Below are positions 25,856 through 33,016 of a stretch of DNA of 62,516 bases, in pieces (the stretch's first letter is position 1; each line of letters starts with the position of its first letter). A program made the position numbers and the translations under genes. The notes beneath the pieces are model-generated. The model searched no databases. It was not told the origin of the DNA and was given only the letters and a program-made list of their open reading frames with translations. The stretch is from a virus: IMG/VR virus record IMGVR_UViG_3300019889_000015, positions 1 through 62,516 of that record. The stretch is one strand, 5' to 3'.

Positions 25856-26361
25856 GACGCCATGATCTCCTGCCGTTGCGACTTCTCGCGGGCGAATTCC
25901 TTGGGGTGGCGCTTCGCCTTGTGCATGCCGAGCGCCTGTGGCCCCAGCGGTTGGTCGGGGCAGTACGGACACTGCGACCGTTCCGTTGATCTCGTGGCGC
26001 GCGAGGACGCGTGATAGGTCTGCCCGGCAGGAGAGTCCCAGAAATCCGGGTGGACGTCCCGAATGTGGCCCCGGTTCGTCGACACCTGCTTGTACTTGTT
26101 GGGGCACACTGGGCAGTCCAGCATGTTCGGCTTGCCGCCCGTCGAGGTCGGCGCCGCGATGAGCATCGACGACTTGACCCCCGCCTTCCTCAACGCAGCC
26201 ATGAACGGCTCGTACCACCCCGAGTCGCACTGCTTGCAGAGGTCCGTGACGATCTCGATACCACCGATCGTGTCGGTCCTGATCTCGGTGCCCTCGACCT
26301 CCTCGTCGAACTCGACCAGATGCCGTCCGCAGAGGATCTCGAACTTGACGCGGCGCACCAT
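25852..26361 (-). CDS. Two-finger C2H2-like zinc protein with Lsr2-like N-terminus
   Basis: 169 aa, ATG at 26361. The N-terminal 60 residues (TIGGIEIVTDLCKQCDSGW) loosely follow the dimerisation half of Lsr2-type proteins. Two zinc-finger patterns follow: CPVC-x13-H-x4-H (CPVCPNKYKQ onward) and CPYC-x10-H-x4-H (CPYCPDQPLG onward). Likely a DNA-binding regulator or silencer. The Lsr2 link is tentative. Confidence 0.55.
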   Translation of the reverse strand: MVRRVKFEILCGRHLVEFDEEVEGTEIRTDTIGGIEIVTDLCKQCDSGWYEPFMAALRKAGVKSSMLIAAPTSTGGKPNMLDCPVCPNKYKQVSTNRGHIRDVHPDFWDSPAGQTYHASSRATRSTERSQCPYCPDQPLGPQALGMHKAKRHPKEFAREKSQRQEIMAS

Positions 26362-26777
26362 CACGGCTCCTTGTGGGTCTTGGCGTACTTGCGATCTGCG
26401 GCCTCGATCTGCTTCTCGGTCAGCCCGAACTCCTCGCGGAGCTTCCTGCCGAACAGCACGCCCTTGCCGCGACCACTGATCCGCCCATGACCTACGAGCA
26501 GGTAGTCCGGTGCCTCCGAGTAGTCCAACTCTGTGCGCTCGACCTCGAACGTGGAGCGGTTGTGTTCGCGGTAGCGGATGACGCCACAGGCGCACTGCTT
26601 GCGCACAACGATTGCGCGAAGCTCGGGGTTGTATCCACCCGTGAGCGGCTTGTCATAGCGGTGTCGATCGACGCGGCATTCCAGTTGCTGCTCGTCGATC
26701 TTCTTGGCGAAATCCTCGACGACGCTTAGCGGCGCGACGTACGGGTCGATTGGCTCGGGTTGGGTCTGAACCTTCAC
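26361..26777 (-). CDS. Zinc-ribbon actinophage protein, unknown
   Basis: 138 aa, GTG at 26777 with GAGAGGAG upstream. Contains LECRVDRHRYDK then VVRKQCACGVIRYREH, giving spaced Cys pairs, and a C-terminal basic helix. I recall a common actinophage family of this shape. Overlaps both neighbours by four bases. Function unknown. Confidence 0.65.
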   Translation of the reverse strand: MKVQTQPEPIDPYVAPLSVVEDFAKKIDEQQLECRVDRHRYDKPLTGGYNPELRAIVVRKQCACGVIRYREHNRSTFEVERTELDYSEAPDYLLVGHGRISGRGKGVLFGRKLREEFGLTEKQIEAADRKYAKTHKEP

Positions 26778-27076
26778 GCTGTCGTACTCCTCTCGATAAG
26801 GACTAATCCGTGTTCTGCGAGCTGGTTGATGACCATCTGCATGCTGCCAGGTGGCCAGTCGAAATCTCTGTCTAGCTCCTTCATGGTCGCCTCGTCGAGG
26901 CTCCTCGCCGAGAGCATGTCCACAATGTGTGGCGTCGCCGCCCTGATGAGAACGTCCGCCTGCCACGAGACCATCTGTCGGTACCCTGCGGCGGTCGCGT
27001 CTTCCAGCGCGTCGCACGCTTTCTGGAACGCGATCCGCTCCGCATCAGATGTCATGGTCACGCTCGCGGTGCTCAT
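26774..27076 (-). CDS. Hypothetical helical protein
   Basis: 100 aa, mainly helical and acidic (FQKACDALEDATAAGYRQMV). The C-terminal part (PPGSMQMVINQLAEHGLVLIER) looks like a winged-helix or DprA-C-like DNA-binding end. ATG at 27076 inside the 3' end of the previous gene. No family recognised. Confidence 0.6.
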   Translation of the reverse strand: MSTASVTMTSDAERIAFQKACDALEDATAAGYRQMVSWQADVLIRAATPHIVDMLSARSLDEATMKELDRDFDWPPGSMQMVINQLAEHGLVLIERSTTA

Positions 27077-27188
27077 CCCACAGCCTCGTCACATCTTCGG
27101 CTGCTTCCGTGTTTCCCGATGCGTCTGCGTCATCACGGTGGGATTGGAAGTCCTCGCACTCATCGCAGTAGATCTCTTCGTACGCCAT
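27045..27188 (-). CDS. 47-residue acidic Cys-containing protein, first gene of the leftward operon
   Basis: Reads MAYEEIYCDECEDFQSHRD onward, ending HRERDHDI. The ATG is preceded by GGGGTGGGG. Two Cys (YCDEC) and several His could bind one metal. It overlaps the next gene by 32 nt. Short, but start signal and coupling support it. Confidence 0.5.
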   Translation of the reverse strand: MAYEEIYCDECEDFQSHRDDADASGNTEAAEDVTRLWDEHRERDHDI

Positions 27189-27719
27189 TCGATATCCCCA
27201 CCCCAAGGACTAATTGTCGGTTCTGTTCTTTTTGTCCATTCGTGCCCTGACACGCAATATCTGGGTGTGCTGAGCGCGAACTATTCGGCGCCACCACGTG
27301 ACTCTACGTCGGGTCGCGTGACGGCCTCTGCGAAGTTGTTGGCGACTCACCGAAACTCCCTGTTATTGTTCGCCCACGGGCTGGTCAACCCTCCGGGGAG
27401 GGTCCTGGCCCCAGACAGCCCTCCGGCTTCCGCCCTGCACGGCCGGAGGGCTGTCGTTCGTCCCGAACGATAACGGAGCGCGACACGCCGTGTACGCAAA
27501 GTTGCGCACTCCGTGATACGCAACCTTCGGCAATCCGCAAACGTGGAGCTACATGTGTCGCCTAGCGTCCGAGCGTGAATGATCGACATCGTTTTCATGT
27601 CCCGTGGCCATGGTGGTTCTGCTGCGGCTTCAGATCGCTATGGTGCATCCTCGACGTGATGACCTGCTGCAAGATCGGTGCGATCTGTCACGCCCACGAC
27701 CGAGCGATCACGAGGCCCT
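27189..27719. promoter_or_regulatory. Divergent control region without genes
   Basis: 531 nt between a leftward and a rightward operon. Contains a terminator-like hairpin (27414-27455) and several CGCAA/TTGCG words at 27490-27545. A weak leftward promoter candidate (TTGACC, 17 nt, TAACAG) lies at about 27385-27357. No rightward promoter could be picked with confidence. Confidence 0.45.
27414..27455. terminator. 14-bp hairpin in the divergent control region
   Basis: GACAGCCCTCCGGC (27414-27427) pairs perfectly with GCCGGAGGGCTGTC (27442-27455), loop 14 nt. A weak T-run follows. Could insulate the two operons or be a regulator target. Confidence 0.6.
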
Positions 27720-27911
27720 ATGAGTGACGAGAAGATTCACTACACCCGGATAGAGGTCGGCGCCGGGAACGATGGCCCGGACGGCCATACAAACGTCGAA
27801 GTTCGTATCGAGATCACGTGGCGCAATGGAATGACGGCGGGTCAGGTCATGCAAGGTGTCGAAATCGCCCGCCACGAGGTCAAGAAGCGCGTGGCCGAGG
27901 AGCTGCTGTGA
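27720..27911 (+). CDS. Hypothetical protein, first gene of rightward accessory operon
   Basis: 63 aa from the ATG at 27720; an in-frame ATG at 27678 has no better site. Beta-alpha layout: IEVGAGNDGPDGHTNVEVRI then a helix ending KKRVAEELL. No family recognised. Its end overlaps a possible GTG of the next gene. Confidence 0.6.
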   Translation: MSDEKIHYTRIEVGAGNDGPDGHTNVEVRIEITWRNGMTAGQVMQGVEIARHEVKKRVAEELL

Positions 27912-27952
27912 CTCTGACTGGACCCTACGATCTGACCCCTGGGAGGGCGACG

Positions 27953-28303
27953 ATGACGGATAAGAGCGACTGGTCCGACGATCCCGACGCGAAGAAGTGG
28001 CTCGACCACGCACAGAAGACGTTGCCGCCGATGATGCGCGACTCGGCGATCTGTATGTCCCTAACGCCAGCCAATGGAGTGCCGGACGCCAAGTACGCCG
28101 TCGAGCTGGGCATGATGATCATGATGGACAAGCCGATCATCGTGCTCGTTCAGCCCGGCACCAAGGTGCCCGAGAAGCTCATGCGCGTCGCCGATGGTGT
28201 CGTCGAGGTTGACCTTGCCAAGAAGCCCGAGGAGAGCCAGCAACGCATTAACGCGGCGATCGACGACATCATGAGGCGGCTCGGGCTCCACGAGGAGCTG
28301 TGA
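27953..28303 (+). CDS. Deoxyribosyltransferase/TIR-like Rossmann protein
   Basis: 116 aa. ATG at 27953 chosen for GGGAGGG just upstream; a GTG at 27908 coupled to the previous stop is possible. Contains DSAICMSLTPANG, then DAKYAVELGMMIMMDKPIIV and ADGVVEVDL, the layout of nucleoside 2-deoxyribosyltransferase-like folds in which an acidic residue before ELG is catalytic. I recall relatives in many actinophages. Enzyme activity unproven. Confidence 0.5.
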   Translation: MTDKSDWSDDPDAKKWLDHAQKTLPPMMRDSAICMSLTPANGVPDAKYAVELGMMIMMDKPIIVLVQPGTKVPEKLMRVADGVVEVDLAKKPEESQQRINAAIDDIMRRLGLHEEL

Positions 28304-28371
28304 GTAAGAACCTGATCAAGGCCGGGCTCGTGATCGGCTTCCTGGTCTACCTGGTCGCGAGGCCGCGATGA
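28300..28371 (+). CDS. 23-residue membrane microprotein
   Basis: GTG start overlapping the previous stop (GTGA) and a TGA overlapping the next ATG (ATGA). Reads MSKNLIKAGLVIGFLVYLVA plus PR-type end: one membrane helix with basic flanks. Four-base overlaps on both sides are strong evidence that it is translated. Confidence 0.6.
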   Translation: MSKNLIKAGLVIGFLVYLVARPR

Positions 28372-28595
28372 ACCCGATCAATCACGGCACGAACGCCGGG
28401 TATCACCAGCATCGGCGGTACGGGGTGCCAACGTGCGCCGAGTGCAAGGCCGCCAGCAACGAGTACGACAAGCTCTATGGGCGGGCGAGTTCACGTGCGT
28501 TACGGCGGCTGCGGGACCTCCACCCCGACGAGTACAAGCGCGCGTTCTTCGAGGAGTTGACCATCGCGCGCGAGGAACTGGGGAGGCAGCTTTGA
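28368..28595 (+). CDS. Small HGTxxGYxxH-type zinc protein
   Basis: 75 aa. Contains NHGTNAGYHQHRRYG then PTCAECKAA, a motif family common in actinophage small proteins (His/Cys cluster probably holding zinc). The C-terminal half is a charged helix. Coupled on both sides. Function unknown. Confidence 0.65.
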   Translation: MNPINHGTNAGYHQHRRYGVPTCAECKAASNEYDKLYGRASSRALRRLRDLHPDEYKRAFFEELTIAREELGRQL

Positions 28596-28819
28596 CCGTC
28601 CGGCTGATCTACGAGATCGGGGTCGACCCCGGTGACAATGCCGAGATGGCCGAGGCGCTCAAGGTGATCAAGGCGGCCTCGAATCTCACCCCCGAGAAGC
28701 ACGAGCTGTTCGCTAAGTTGCTACTCATGGCAGCTCGCGAGGAGTGGCGAGAAGCTGACCGAATGCGGCATCTCTGGGCTGTCCGACAAAGACAAGAAGC
28801 GAGGAAGAAGGGCAAGTGA
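28592..28819 (+). CDS. Hypothetical helical protein (TTG start)
   Basis: 75 aa, TTG overlapping the previous stop with GGGAGG upstream. A short beta start (VRLIYEIGV) then helices, ending in basic QRQEARKKGK. No family recognised. Confidence 0.55.
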   Translation: MTVRLIYEIGVDPGDNAEMAEALKVIKAASNLTPEKHELFAKLLLMAAREEWREADRMRHLWAVRQRQEARKKGK

Positions 28820-29058
28820 CCGATACAGCACGCGTCATCATCGAGGTTCTGGCCGGGCTGAAACCTGGCAAGCCGGAAGATGAGTTCACCCAGCGAATCG
28901 TGATCACGTCCGCCGAGTGGGAGGCTGCCAGCCACAACAAGGATGGCCAGAGGCAATTACTAGCAGCGCGCAACACCCAGGCGAGCCTGTACGCCTCTGG
29001 CCTGATGATGCGGCCGGACCGGCTCAACTGGGTGAAGCTCGAATGGATCCGGCTATGA
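28816..29058 (+). CDS. Hypothetical protein, paralogue of the gene at 55.2-55.5 kb
   Basis: 80 aa, GTG coupled to the previous stop. ARVIIEVLAGLKP, GQRQLLAARNTQASLYA and RPDRLNWVKLEWIRL align well with ARLIIEVVAG, DQRQLLMQ and QPDRFNWVRVDWIWP of the leftward gene 55170-55508. A conserved beta-alpha-beta fold is likely. Function unknown. Confidence 0.62.
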   Translation: MTDTARVIIEVLAGLKPGKPEDEFTQRIVITSAEWEAASHNKDGQRQLLAARNTQASLYASGLMMRPDRLNWVKLEWIRL

Positions 29059-29321
29059 CCACGGCCTGGATACCGAAGTGGACACTGCCGCCAGCCGACC
29101 ACCTGCGCGAGTTCGTGGAGCGGTGGGCGGTTCACCCCACGGAGGCGATGGCGTGCGCATCGCTGGCCAAGATCCCCGCCGAGCGGTGGCAGGAACTGCT
29201 CGACGGCACCGGCAAGCCGATGACCCTCCTGGAGGCGTCCGACGTCGGGATGATGCTGGGACCGAACATCGCCTTCTGGCAGAACCTCGTCAAGCAGTAC
29301 AACGACCGGGACGCGGGATGA
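29055..29321 (+). CDS. HigA-like XRE helix-turn-helix protein
   Basis: 88 aa. The layout follows HigA-type antitoxins: ADHLREFVERWAVHPTEAMA, then LAKIPAERWQELLDGTGKPM, then ASDVGMMLGPNIAFWQNLVK, where the final G-x-x-x-x-FW-x-NL is characteristic. No HigB-like toxin is adjacent, so it may be a stand-alone regulator or block a host toxin. Confidence 0.6.
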   Translation: MTTAWIPKWTLPPADHLREFVERWAVHPTEAMACASLAKIPAERWQELLDGTGKPMTLLEASDVGMMLGPNIAFWQNLVKQYNDRDAG

Positions 29322-29513
29322 GCTTGATCATTTGCGACGCGGACTACCCAAGTGTGGAGAACGGCCGCTACCACATCGGCTACATCGAACTGACCAACGG
29401 CTACCGGCACGCCTTCTACGACGAGCGGGTGCGCCATGTCCGCTACTCGCGGAAGCCGGACCACCCCGCCGACCCGCGCTGCCCCGAGTGCAACCGGGAC
29501 GCGGGATGAGCTT
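29305..29513 (+). repeat. 21-bp direct repeat at two consecutive gene junctions
   Basis: Identical 21-mers at 29305-29325 and 29493-29513 cover the end of one gene (codons for RDAG), the TGA/ATG overlap and the first codons of the next (MS). They look like the scar of a gene insertion or duplication by recombination. Confidence 0.75.
29318..29509 (+). CDS. Hypothetical protein with C-terminal Cys pair
   Basis: 63 aa. Beta-rich (YHIGYIELTNGYRHAFYDER), ending CPECNRDAG. Its start and end both sit in copies of a 21-bp repeat (29305-29325 and 29493-29513). No family recognised. Confidence 0.58.
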   Translation: MSLIICDADYPSVENGRYHIGYIELTNGYRHAFYDERVRHVRYSRKPDHPADPRCPECNRDAG

Positions 29514-29733
29514 CACCTGCCCGGAGTGTGGCCGGTCGAGCCACCATCCCAAGGACGAGGAGTTCGGCTACTGCGGGGCCTGCCACGACTTCACCGGCCG
29601 ACTCATCGAGGAGGTCAACTTGCCGGACGACGCCTTCTGCAAGGAGTGCGGACAGCCGTGGGTCGTCCACACGATCATGATCACCAACGACCGGGCGTGC
29701 CCGGATCTGAGTTGGGCCGGGCCGGAACGATGA
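29506..29733 (+). CDS. Small zinc-ribbon protein
   Basis: 75 aa. Three Cys pairs: CPECGRSS, YCGACHDF and CKECGQPW, enough for one zinc ribbon and part of another. Typical of phage regulators that touch nucleic acid or RNA polymerase. Coupled on both sides. Confidence 0.62.
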   Translation: MSFTCPECGRSSHHPKDEEFGYCGACHDFTGRLIEEVNLPDDAFCKECGQPWVVHTIMITNDRACPDLSWAGPER

Positions 29734-29951
29734 AGGAGTTCGAGCCGCTGCACGGTCGCCCAATGGCCATCAAGCGCGGCCTGGATGAGGTCTGGGGCGT
29801 CGTCGAGGCGATCGAATGGAACGAAGACCAGCTCATCGTCAAGCTGGGGCCGAGTACCGGCGAGATGGGCCTGTCCATCACCATCACCCTGACCCCGGAC
29901 GAGATCGAGCTGCTGCGCCGGGCGCTGGCCGACATCAGTGGAGGATCGTGA
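29730..29951 (+). CDS. Hypothetical protein
   Basis: 73 aa. SH3-like beta start (RPMAIKRGLDEVWGVVEAIE) and a C-terminal helix (TPDEIELLRRALADISGGS). No family recognised; included on operon context, coupling and clean codon pattern. Confidence 0.6.
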   Translation: MKEFEPLHGRPMAIKRGLDEVWGVVEAIEWNEDQLIVKLGPSTGEMGLSITITLTPDEIELLRRALADISGGS

Positions 29952-30118
29952 TGACGGCCATCTTCGAGAATGTCGACAGCAGGATCAAGGTGCATATCCC
30001 GTTCGAGTGCCCCCGATGTGCCGAGTCGGTGCGGTACGGGCAGACCTGCGCGGAAGACTTCAGCGTGACGCTTGCCCCATGTGGGCACAAATTCTTCGCG
30101 CCACCGTTCAAGCTGTAG
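29951..30118 (+). CDS. 55-residue zinc-binding protein
   Basis: ATG at 29951 with GAGGATC upstream. CPRCAESVRYGQTC then LAPCGHKF gives four Cys in ribbon spacing. Function unknown. Confidence 0.58.
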   Translation: MTAIFENVDSRIKVHIPFECPRCAESVRYGQTCAEDFSVTLAPCGHKFFAPPFKL

Positions 30119-30128
30119 CGGGGAGAAT

Positions 30129-30389
30129 ATGACCGACGAAGTGCAGTTCGATGGCTGGGTGTGGAGCAACCTCGGCGAGCGCGGCAACCTGCTGGCGGGT
30201 GAGGGCTGGCGGTACGTCAGGGACAAGGGACCTCGGCATCTGTTTGATAACCGGCCGGGGAGGTCGTGGTGCATGTCGCGCTGCGGGATCGAACTGCCCG
30301 ACGAGGAGTGGCGCGGCACCGGGAGCCAGGAAGAATACGAGCGCCTGGCGAGCAGACCGAAGTGCCTCCGCTGCATGAGATCGCTCTGA
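30129..30389 (+). CDS. Small Cys-containing protein, last gene of rightward operon
   Basis: 86 aa, ATG with GGGGAGAA upstream. A Trp-rich start (FDGWVWSNLG), then SWCMSRCGIEL and PKCLRCMRSL, four Cys for a zinc site. Followed by the bidirectional terminator at 30483. Confidence 0.6.
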   Translation: MTDEVQFDGWVWSNLGERGNLLAGEGWRYVRDKGPRHLFDNRPGRSWCMSRCGIELPDEEWRGTGSQEEYERLASRPKCLRCMRSL

Positions 30390-30403
30390 ACTGCGACTAT
30401 AGG

Positions 30404-30451
30404 TAGGTCATATCTCGCGTGCGGGCAAGTCCATGCTCCAGATATAACCTA
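30404..30451. repeat. 12-bp near-perfect inverted repeat
   Basis: TAGGTCATATCT (30404-30415) pairs with AGATATAACCTA (30440-30451), 11 of 12, loop 24 nt. An AT-rich island in the 160-nt gap between convergent operons. Possible operator or RNA hairpin ahead of the terminator. Confidence 0.5.
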
Positions 30452-30482
30452 CATAACGATGCAGGTCAAAGACTTGGGCAGC

Positions 30483-30521
30483 AAAACGGCCCTCCCGAAC
30501 CAACTGCGGGAGGGCCGTTTT
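30483..30521. terminator. Bidirectional terminator between convergent operons
   Basis: Perfect 15-bp stem AAAACGGCCCTCCCG (30483-30497) with CGGGAGGGCCGTTTT (30507-30521), loop 9 nt. A/T runs on both sides allow use in both directions. The GC core resembles that of the late terminator at 24721. Confidence 0.88.
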
Positions 30522-30549
30522 CGCGTCCCTTGGGGGCGGTTGGAGCTTA

Positions 30550-31329
30550 TCAGCGGAGCACGACAACGCCCATCGTGTGGACGTCGGCGTACTCGGCTAC
30601 GCGCTCGTGGGAGCGGATCTCCAGCCACGCGCGCTTCATCTCATCGGACCAGTTGATGTCGTCGAACACGAGCATCGCGCCTGGCTTGCACACGTCGACC
30701 AGCGCGCCGAAGTACGCCATGGTCGGACCGAAGTAGTGGTTGCCGTCCACGAACGCGAAATCCGGTGCCGGATCGCCGAGCGCGTCCTTGAAGGTGTCGG
30801 CGAAGTCGCCGACGTGGATGTCCACCTTGCTCTGGTCGGCCCCAGACAGGTCCAGCACCATTCGGGCCGCGCCGACCAGGATCGGCGACAGCTCTAGGGA
30901 CGTCAGGAGCGAGTGCATCGGCAAGCCGTGAGCCTGGTAGGCCGTCGACACTCCGCAGCAGGTGCCCATCTCCAGCGGGGCCGTGGGCTCCTGGTGGAGC
31001 GTCAGCGCGTACAGCAGCCGGGCCTCGTCCGGCCCCTTGGAGGCCCGCTCGGCCATCCGGCCGACCGTGATGTCGGCGGGCTTGTACGGCGCCCCAAGCG
31101 GGCAGGTGTTGGCGATCACCTGGTGGCGGGCGACCTCGATCCGGGCGAAGGTGGTCAGCTCGTCGTCGGACCACTCCTCGTCGGCTGCCTGACGCAGCGC
31201 CCGACTCAGCGGCGTCTCGGTGCCGAGCCGGTTGGACTCGTCCCGGAGCGCGACCCGATAGCGGGTGCTGGAGTCGCCGATGGTGGTTTTGAGATTGAAG
31301 CGGTCGAACAGTCGGTGGAGCAGGTTCAT
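30550..31329 (-). CDS. Class I SAM-dependent O-methyltransferase
   Basis: 259 aa. The Rossmann core is in the second half: motif I EMGTCCGVSTAY near 120, then HVGDFADTF, then DFAFVDGNHYFGPTMAYFG and GAMLVFDDINWSDEMKRAW, a pattern of the O-methyltransferase 24 (macrocin-OMT-like) group. The N-terminal 90 residues are helical. Substrate unknown: cell-wall sugar, DNA base and small molecule are all possible. Last gene of a leftward operon. Confidence 0.78.
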   Translation of the reverse strand: MNLLHRLFDRFNLKTTIGDSSTRYRVALRDESNRLGTETPLSRALRQAADEEWSDDELTTFARIEVARHQVIANTCPLGAPYKPADITVGRMAERASKGPDEARLLYALTLHQEPTAPLEMGTCCGVSTAYQAHGLPMHSLLTSLELSPILVGAARMVLDLSGADQSKVDIHVGDFADTFKDALGDPAPDFAFVDGNHYFGPTMAYFGALVDVCKPGAMLVFDDINWSDEMKRAWLEIRSHERVAEYADVHTMGVVVLR

Positions 31330-31360
31330 GTCGTCCTCTTTTTCGGTTGGGTGTTCGGTA

Positions 31361-31972
31361 CTACCAGTCGAGCCAGGCGACGTCCTGAGAGCCGTGGTCG
31401 TGGACCATCACGACCGAGCCCTCGATGACGTCCTCGGGCACGTAAAGCGCGACCATCATGGTGCCGCTGATGACCCCGCCGGGGGCCACGATGCCGGTGT
31501 CGATGTGGTTGCCGGGCCGGATGGCGATGTTCTCCCCGACCTCCACACCATTGCCGCCCATCAGGCCCAGGCTGATGCCATCGGCGAACGACAGGATCTT
31601 GTCCGGTACCTCGCCGATGCGGACGGCCTCGACCTCGGCGATCACGTTCACGAAGCCGGGCTCCGGCACGCCCAGCTCGGCCGTCTCCGGGTCGGGCGGT
31701 TCGGTCGATGCGACGACGCTCTTGACGGTCACTTCCCACGCCGAGAGCGTCAGCACGGTGTCGGTGGGTATTGGCTTGTCCCACGACCCAAAAATTCCTA
31801 CGGGAACCTCAGCCGAGACAGCGGTCGGTTCATCTGGTTCGCTCTGCACTGTTTCCGTCTCTGGTTCTGATTCGCTTTCGTCCGCCGAGCAGGCGGTGGC
31901 GAACAGTAAAAAGGCCAGAATGACGATCCCCCCGTATTTCTTCATTGGGTGAGAATATCCGAAATAGGTCAT
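31361..31972 (-). CDS. Secreted lipoprotein
   Basis: 203 aa. Signal sequence with lipobox: ILAFLLFATAC, Cys at residue 28. Then a Glu/Ser/Thr-rich linker and a beta-rich, Ig-like (DUF4352-like by impression) domain. Start at 31972 is coupled to the upstream stop (TAATG) and has GAGGAG; an in-frame ATG at 31945 is possible. A phage lipoprotein on the outer membrane face could block superinfection. Confidence 0.7.
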   Translation of the reverse strand: MTYFGYSHPMKKYGGIVILAFLLFATACSADESESEPETETVQSEPDEPTAVSAEVPVGIFGSWDKPIPTDTVLTLSAWEVTVKSVVASTEPPDPETAELGVPEPGFVNVIAEVEAVRIGEVPDKILSFADGISLGLMGGNGVEVGENIAIRPGNHIDTGIVAPGGVISGTMMVALYVPEDVIEGSVVMVHDHGSQDVAWLDW

Positions 31973-32166
31973 TACGTCTCCTCGTCGTCCTCGGCCGCAG
32001 GAAAGGGCACCGTCTTCGGGTCGATCCGGACGTAGATTCCCGAGTTCGTATGCTTGCCGCAGTGACAGCAGATCTCGTTGGCGCCGACCTCGCGCAGCCG
32101 GTAGGCCGTATGATCAGGGTTGCGCTCATCCCAGCAGACACGACACACGGGCTGGGTCCAGTTCAT
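31972..32166 (-). CDS. Small zinc-ribbon protein
   Basis: 64 aa. CRVCWDERN then ICCHCGKH supply a four-Cys site. The C-terminus is acidic. ATGA overlap with the upstream gene and TAATG with the lipoprotein. I recall similar small CxxC...CxxCG proteins in actinophages. Confidence 0.62.
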   Translation of the reverse strand: MNWTQPVCRVCWDERNPDHTAYRLREVGANEICCHCGKHTNSGIYVRIDPKTVPFPAAEDDEET

Positions 32167-32612
32167 GGCATCTCCCACACTGTTCGGCGACCGTCGTGGA
32201 TCACCGCGAGCGGGCCAGCCACCTTGAGGTACGTGGACGGCACCACGTGGCCTTGCAACATCATCACTTCCAGCGACTTGCCGTCCTCGGTCACGCGGAC
32301 CAGGGCGCCCCCGCCCGTGGTCAGCACAGTGCCAGGCGAGCACGCCGCCAGCTCGGCCTCCGTCGAGATGACCTTCGAGTCGGCGAGTACCTCGGCGAGC
32401 TGTTCTGGCTCGATCTCGGCCAGTTCGCGGATACGCTTCGCCGCCCACTGGAGCGCGTCAGCCCACGTGATCAGGCTCAGGCCGTACAGGCTGCCGCCAT
32501 GGAGGGCCTCCCGGCTGCGCTTGGTGCGCCGGGCCTGCCGGTCGAAGTACCTCGCGATGCTGACCAGCCGCTGATCGGCGTCTGGTGGCTCGTCGACGGT
32601 TGTCGCGCTCAT
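32163..32612 (-). CDS. Hypothetical protein
   Basis: 149 aa, ATG with AAGGAG upstream. The helical N-terminus (QRLVSIARYFDRQARRTKRS) is basic. The C-terminal half is beta-rich (GGGALVRVTEDGKSLEVMML). No family recognised; coupled to its neighbour. Confidence 0.6.
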   Translation of the reverse strand: MSATTVDEPPDADQRLVSIARYFDRQARRTKRSREALHGGSLYGLSLITWADALQWAAKRIRELAEIEPEQLAEVLADSKVISTEAELAACSPGTVLTTGGGALVRVTEDGKSLEVMMLQGHVVPSTYLKVAGPLAVIHDGRRTVWEMP

Positions 32613-32617
32613 GGCCG

Positions 32618-33016
32618 TTACTCCTTCTCGATCTGACGTGCCCATACCTCGGCCGGGAAGTCGAAGCAGTCGCAGAGATCGGACTGCTTGCACTCGACGA
32701 TCGTGTCACCGGAGTGTGGGCAGTGTCCCGCCAGCACGCGCGTTGCGTAGTGGTGCAGCCACTTCATCGTGTCCGTGCGCGTCGGATCAGCGGTGTGATC
32801 CGCCAGCCACGTGAACAGCGCCAGTTCCACGTCGCGGTGCCGCTTCGCGAGCTTGCCGACGAACCACTCCGAGCGGAGGATGTCGAACGCGAGCTGCATA
32901 TCGCCGTTGCCGGATTCGTCGGGCGCTGGTCCGACGCCGCCGCCCATCTCGAACCAGGACTGCCGGATCACCTTGTCCAACGCGAGCTGATCCTGGTCTG
33001 GCGTCTCGGCGGTCAT
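32618..33016 (-). CDS. Hypothetical protein
   Basis: 132 aa, ATG with GGAGGAGGG upstream. Helical (DMQLAFDILRSEWFVGKLAK), with clustered Cys/His near the end (HCPHSGD, CKQSDLCDCFD) that may bind metal. Function unknown. Confidence 0.6.
   Translation of the reverse strand: MTAETPDQDQLALDKVIRQSWFEMGGGVGPAPDESGNGDMQLAFDILRSEWFVGKLAKRHRDVELALFTWLADHTADPTRTDTMKWLHHYATRVLAGHCPHSGDTIVECKQSDLCDCFDFPAEVWARQIEKE

Noticed and set aside
24526-27290. GAATAGTTCGC at 24.53 kb and its complement at 27.28 kb as a regulator site pair
   Set aside because: An 11-base match is suggestive, but the two are placed differently relative to any promoter and no third copy was seen.
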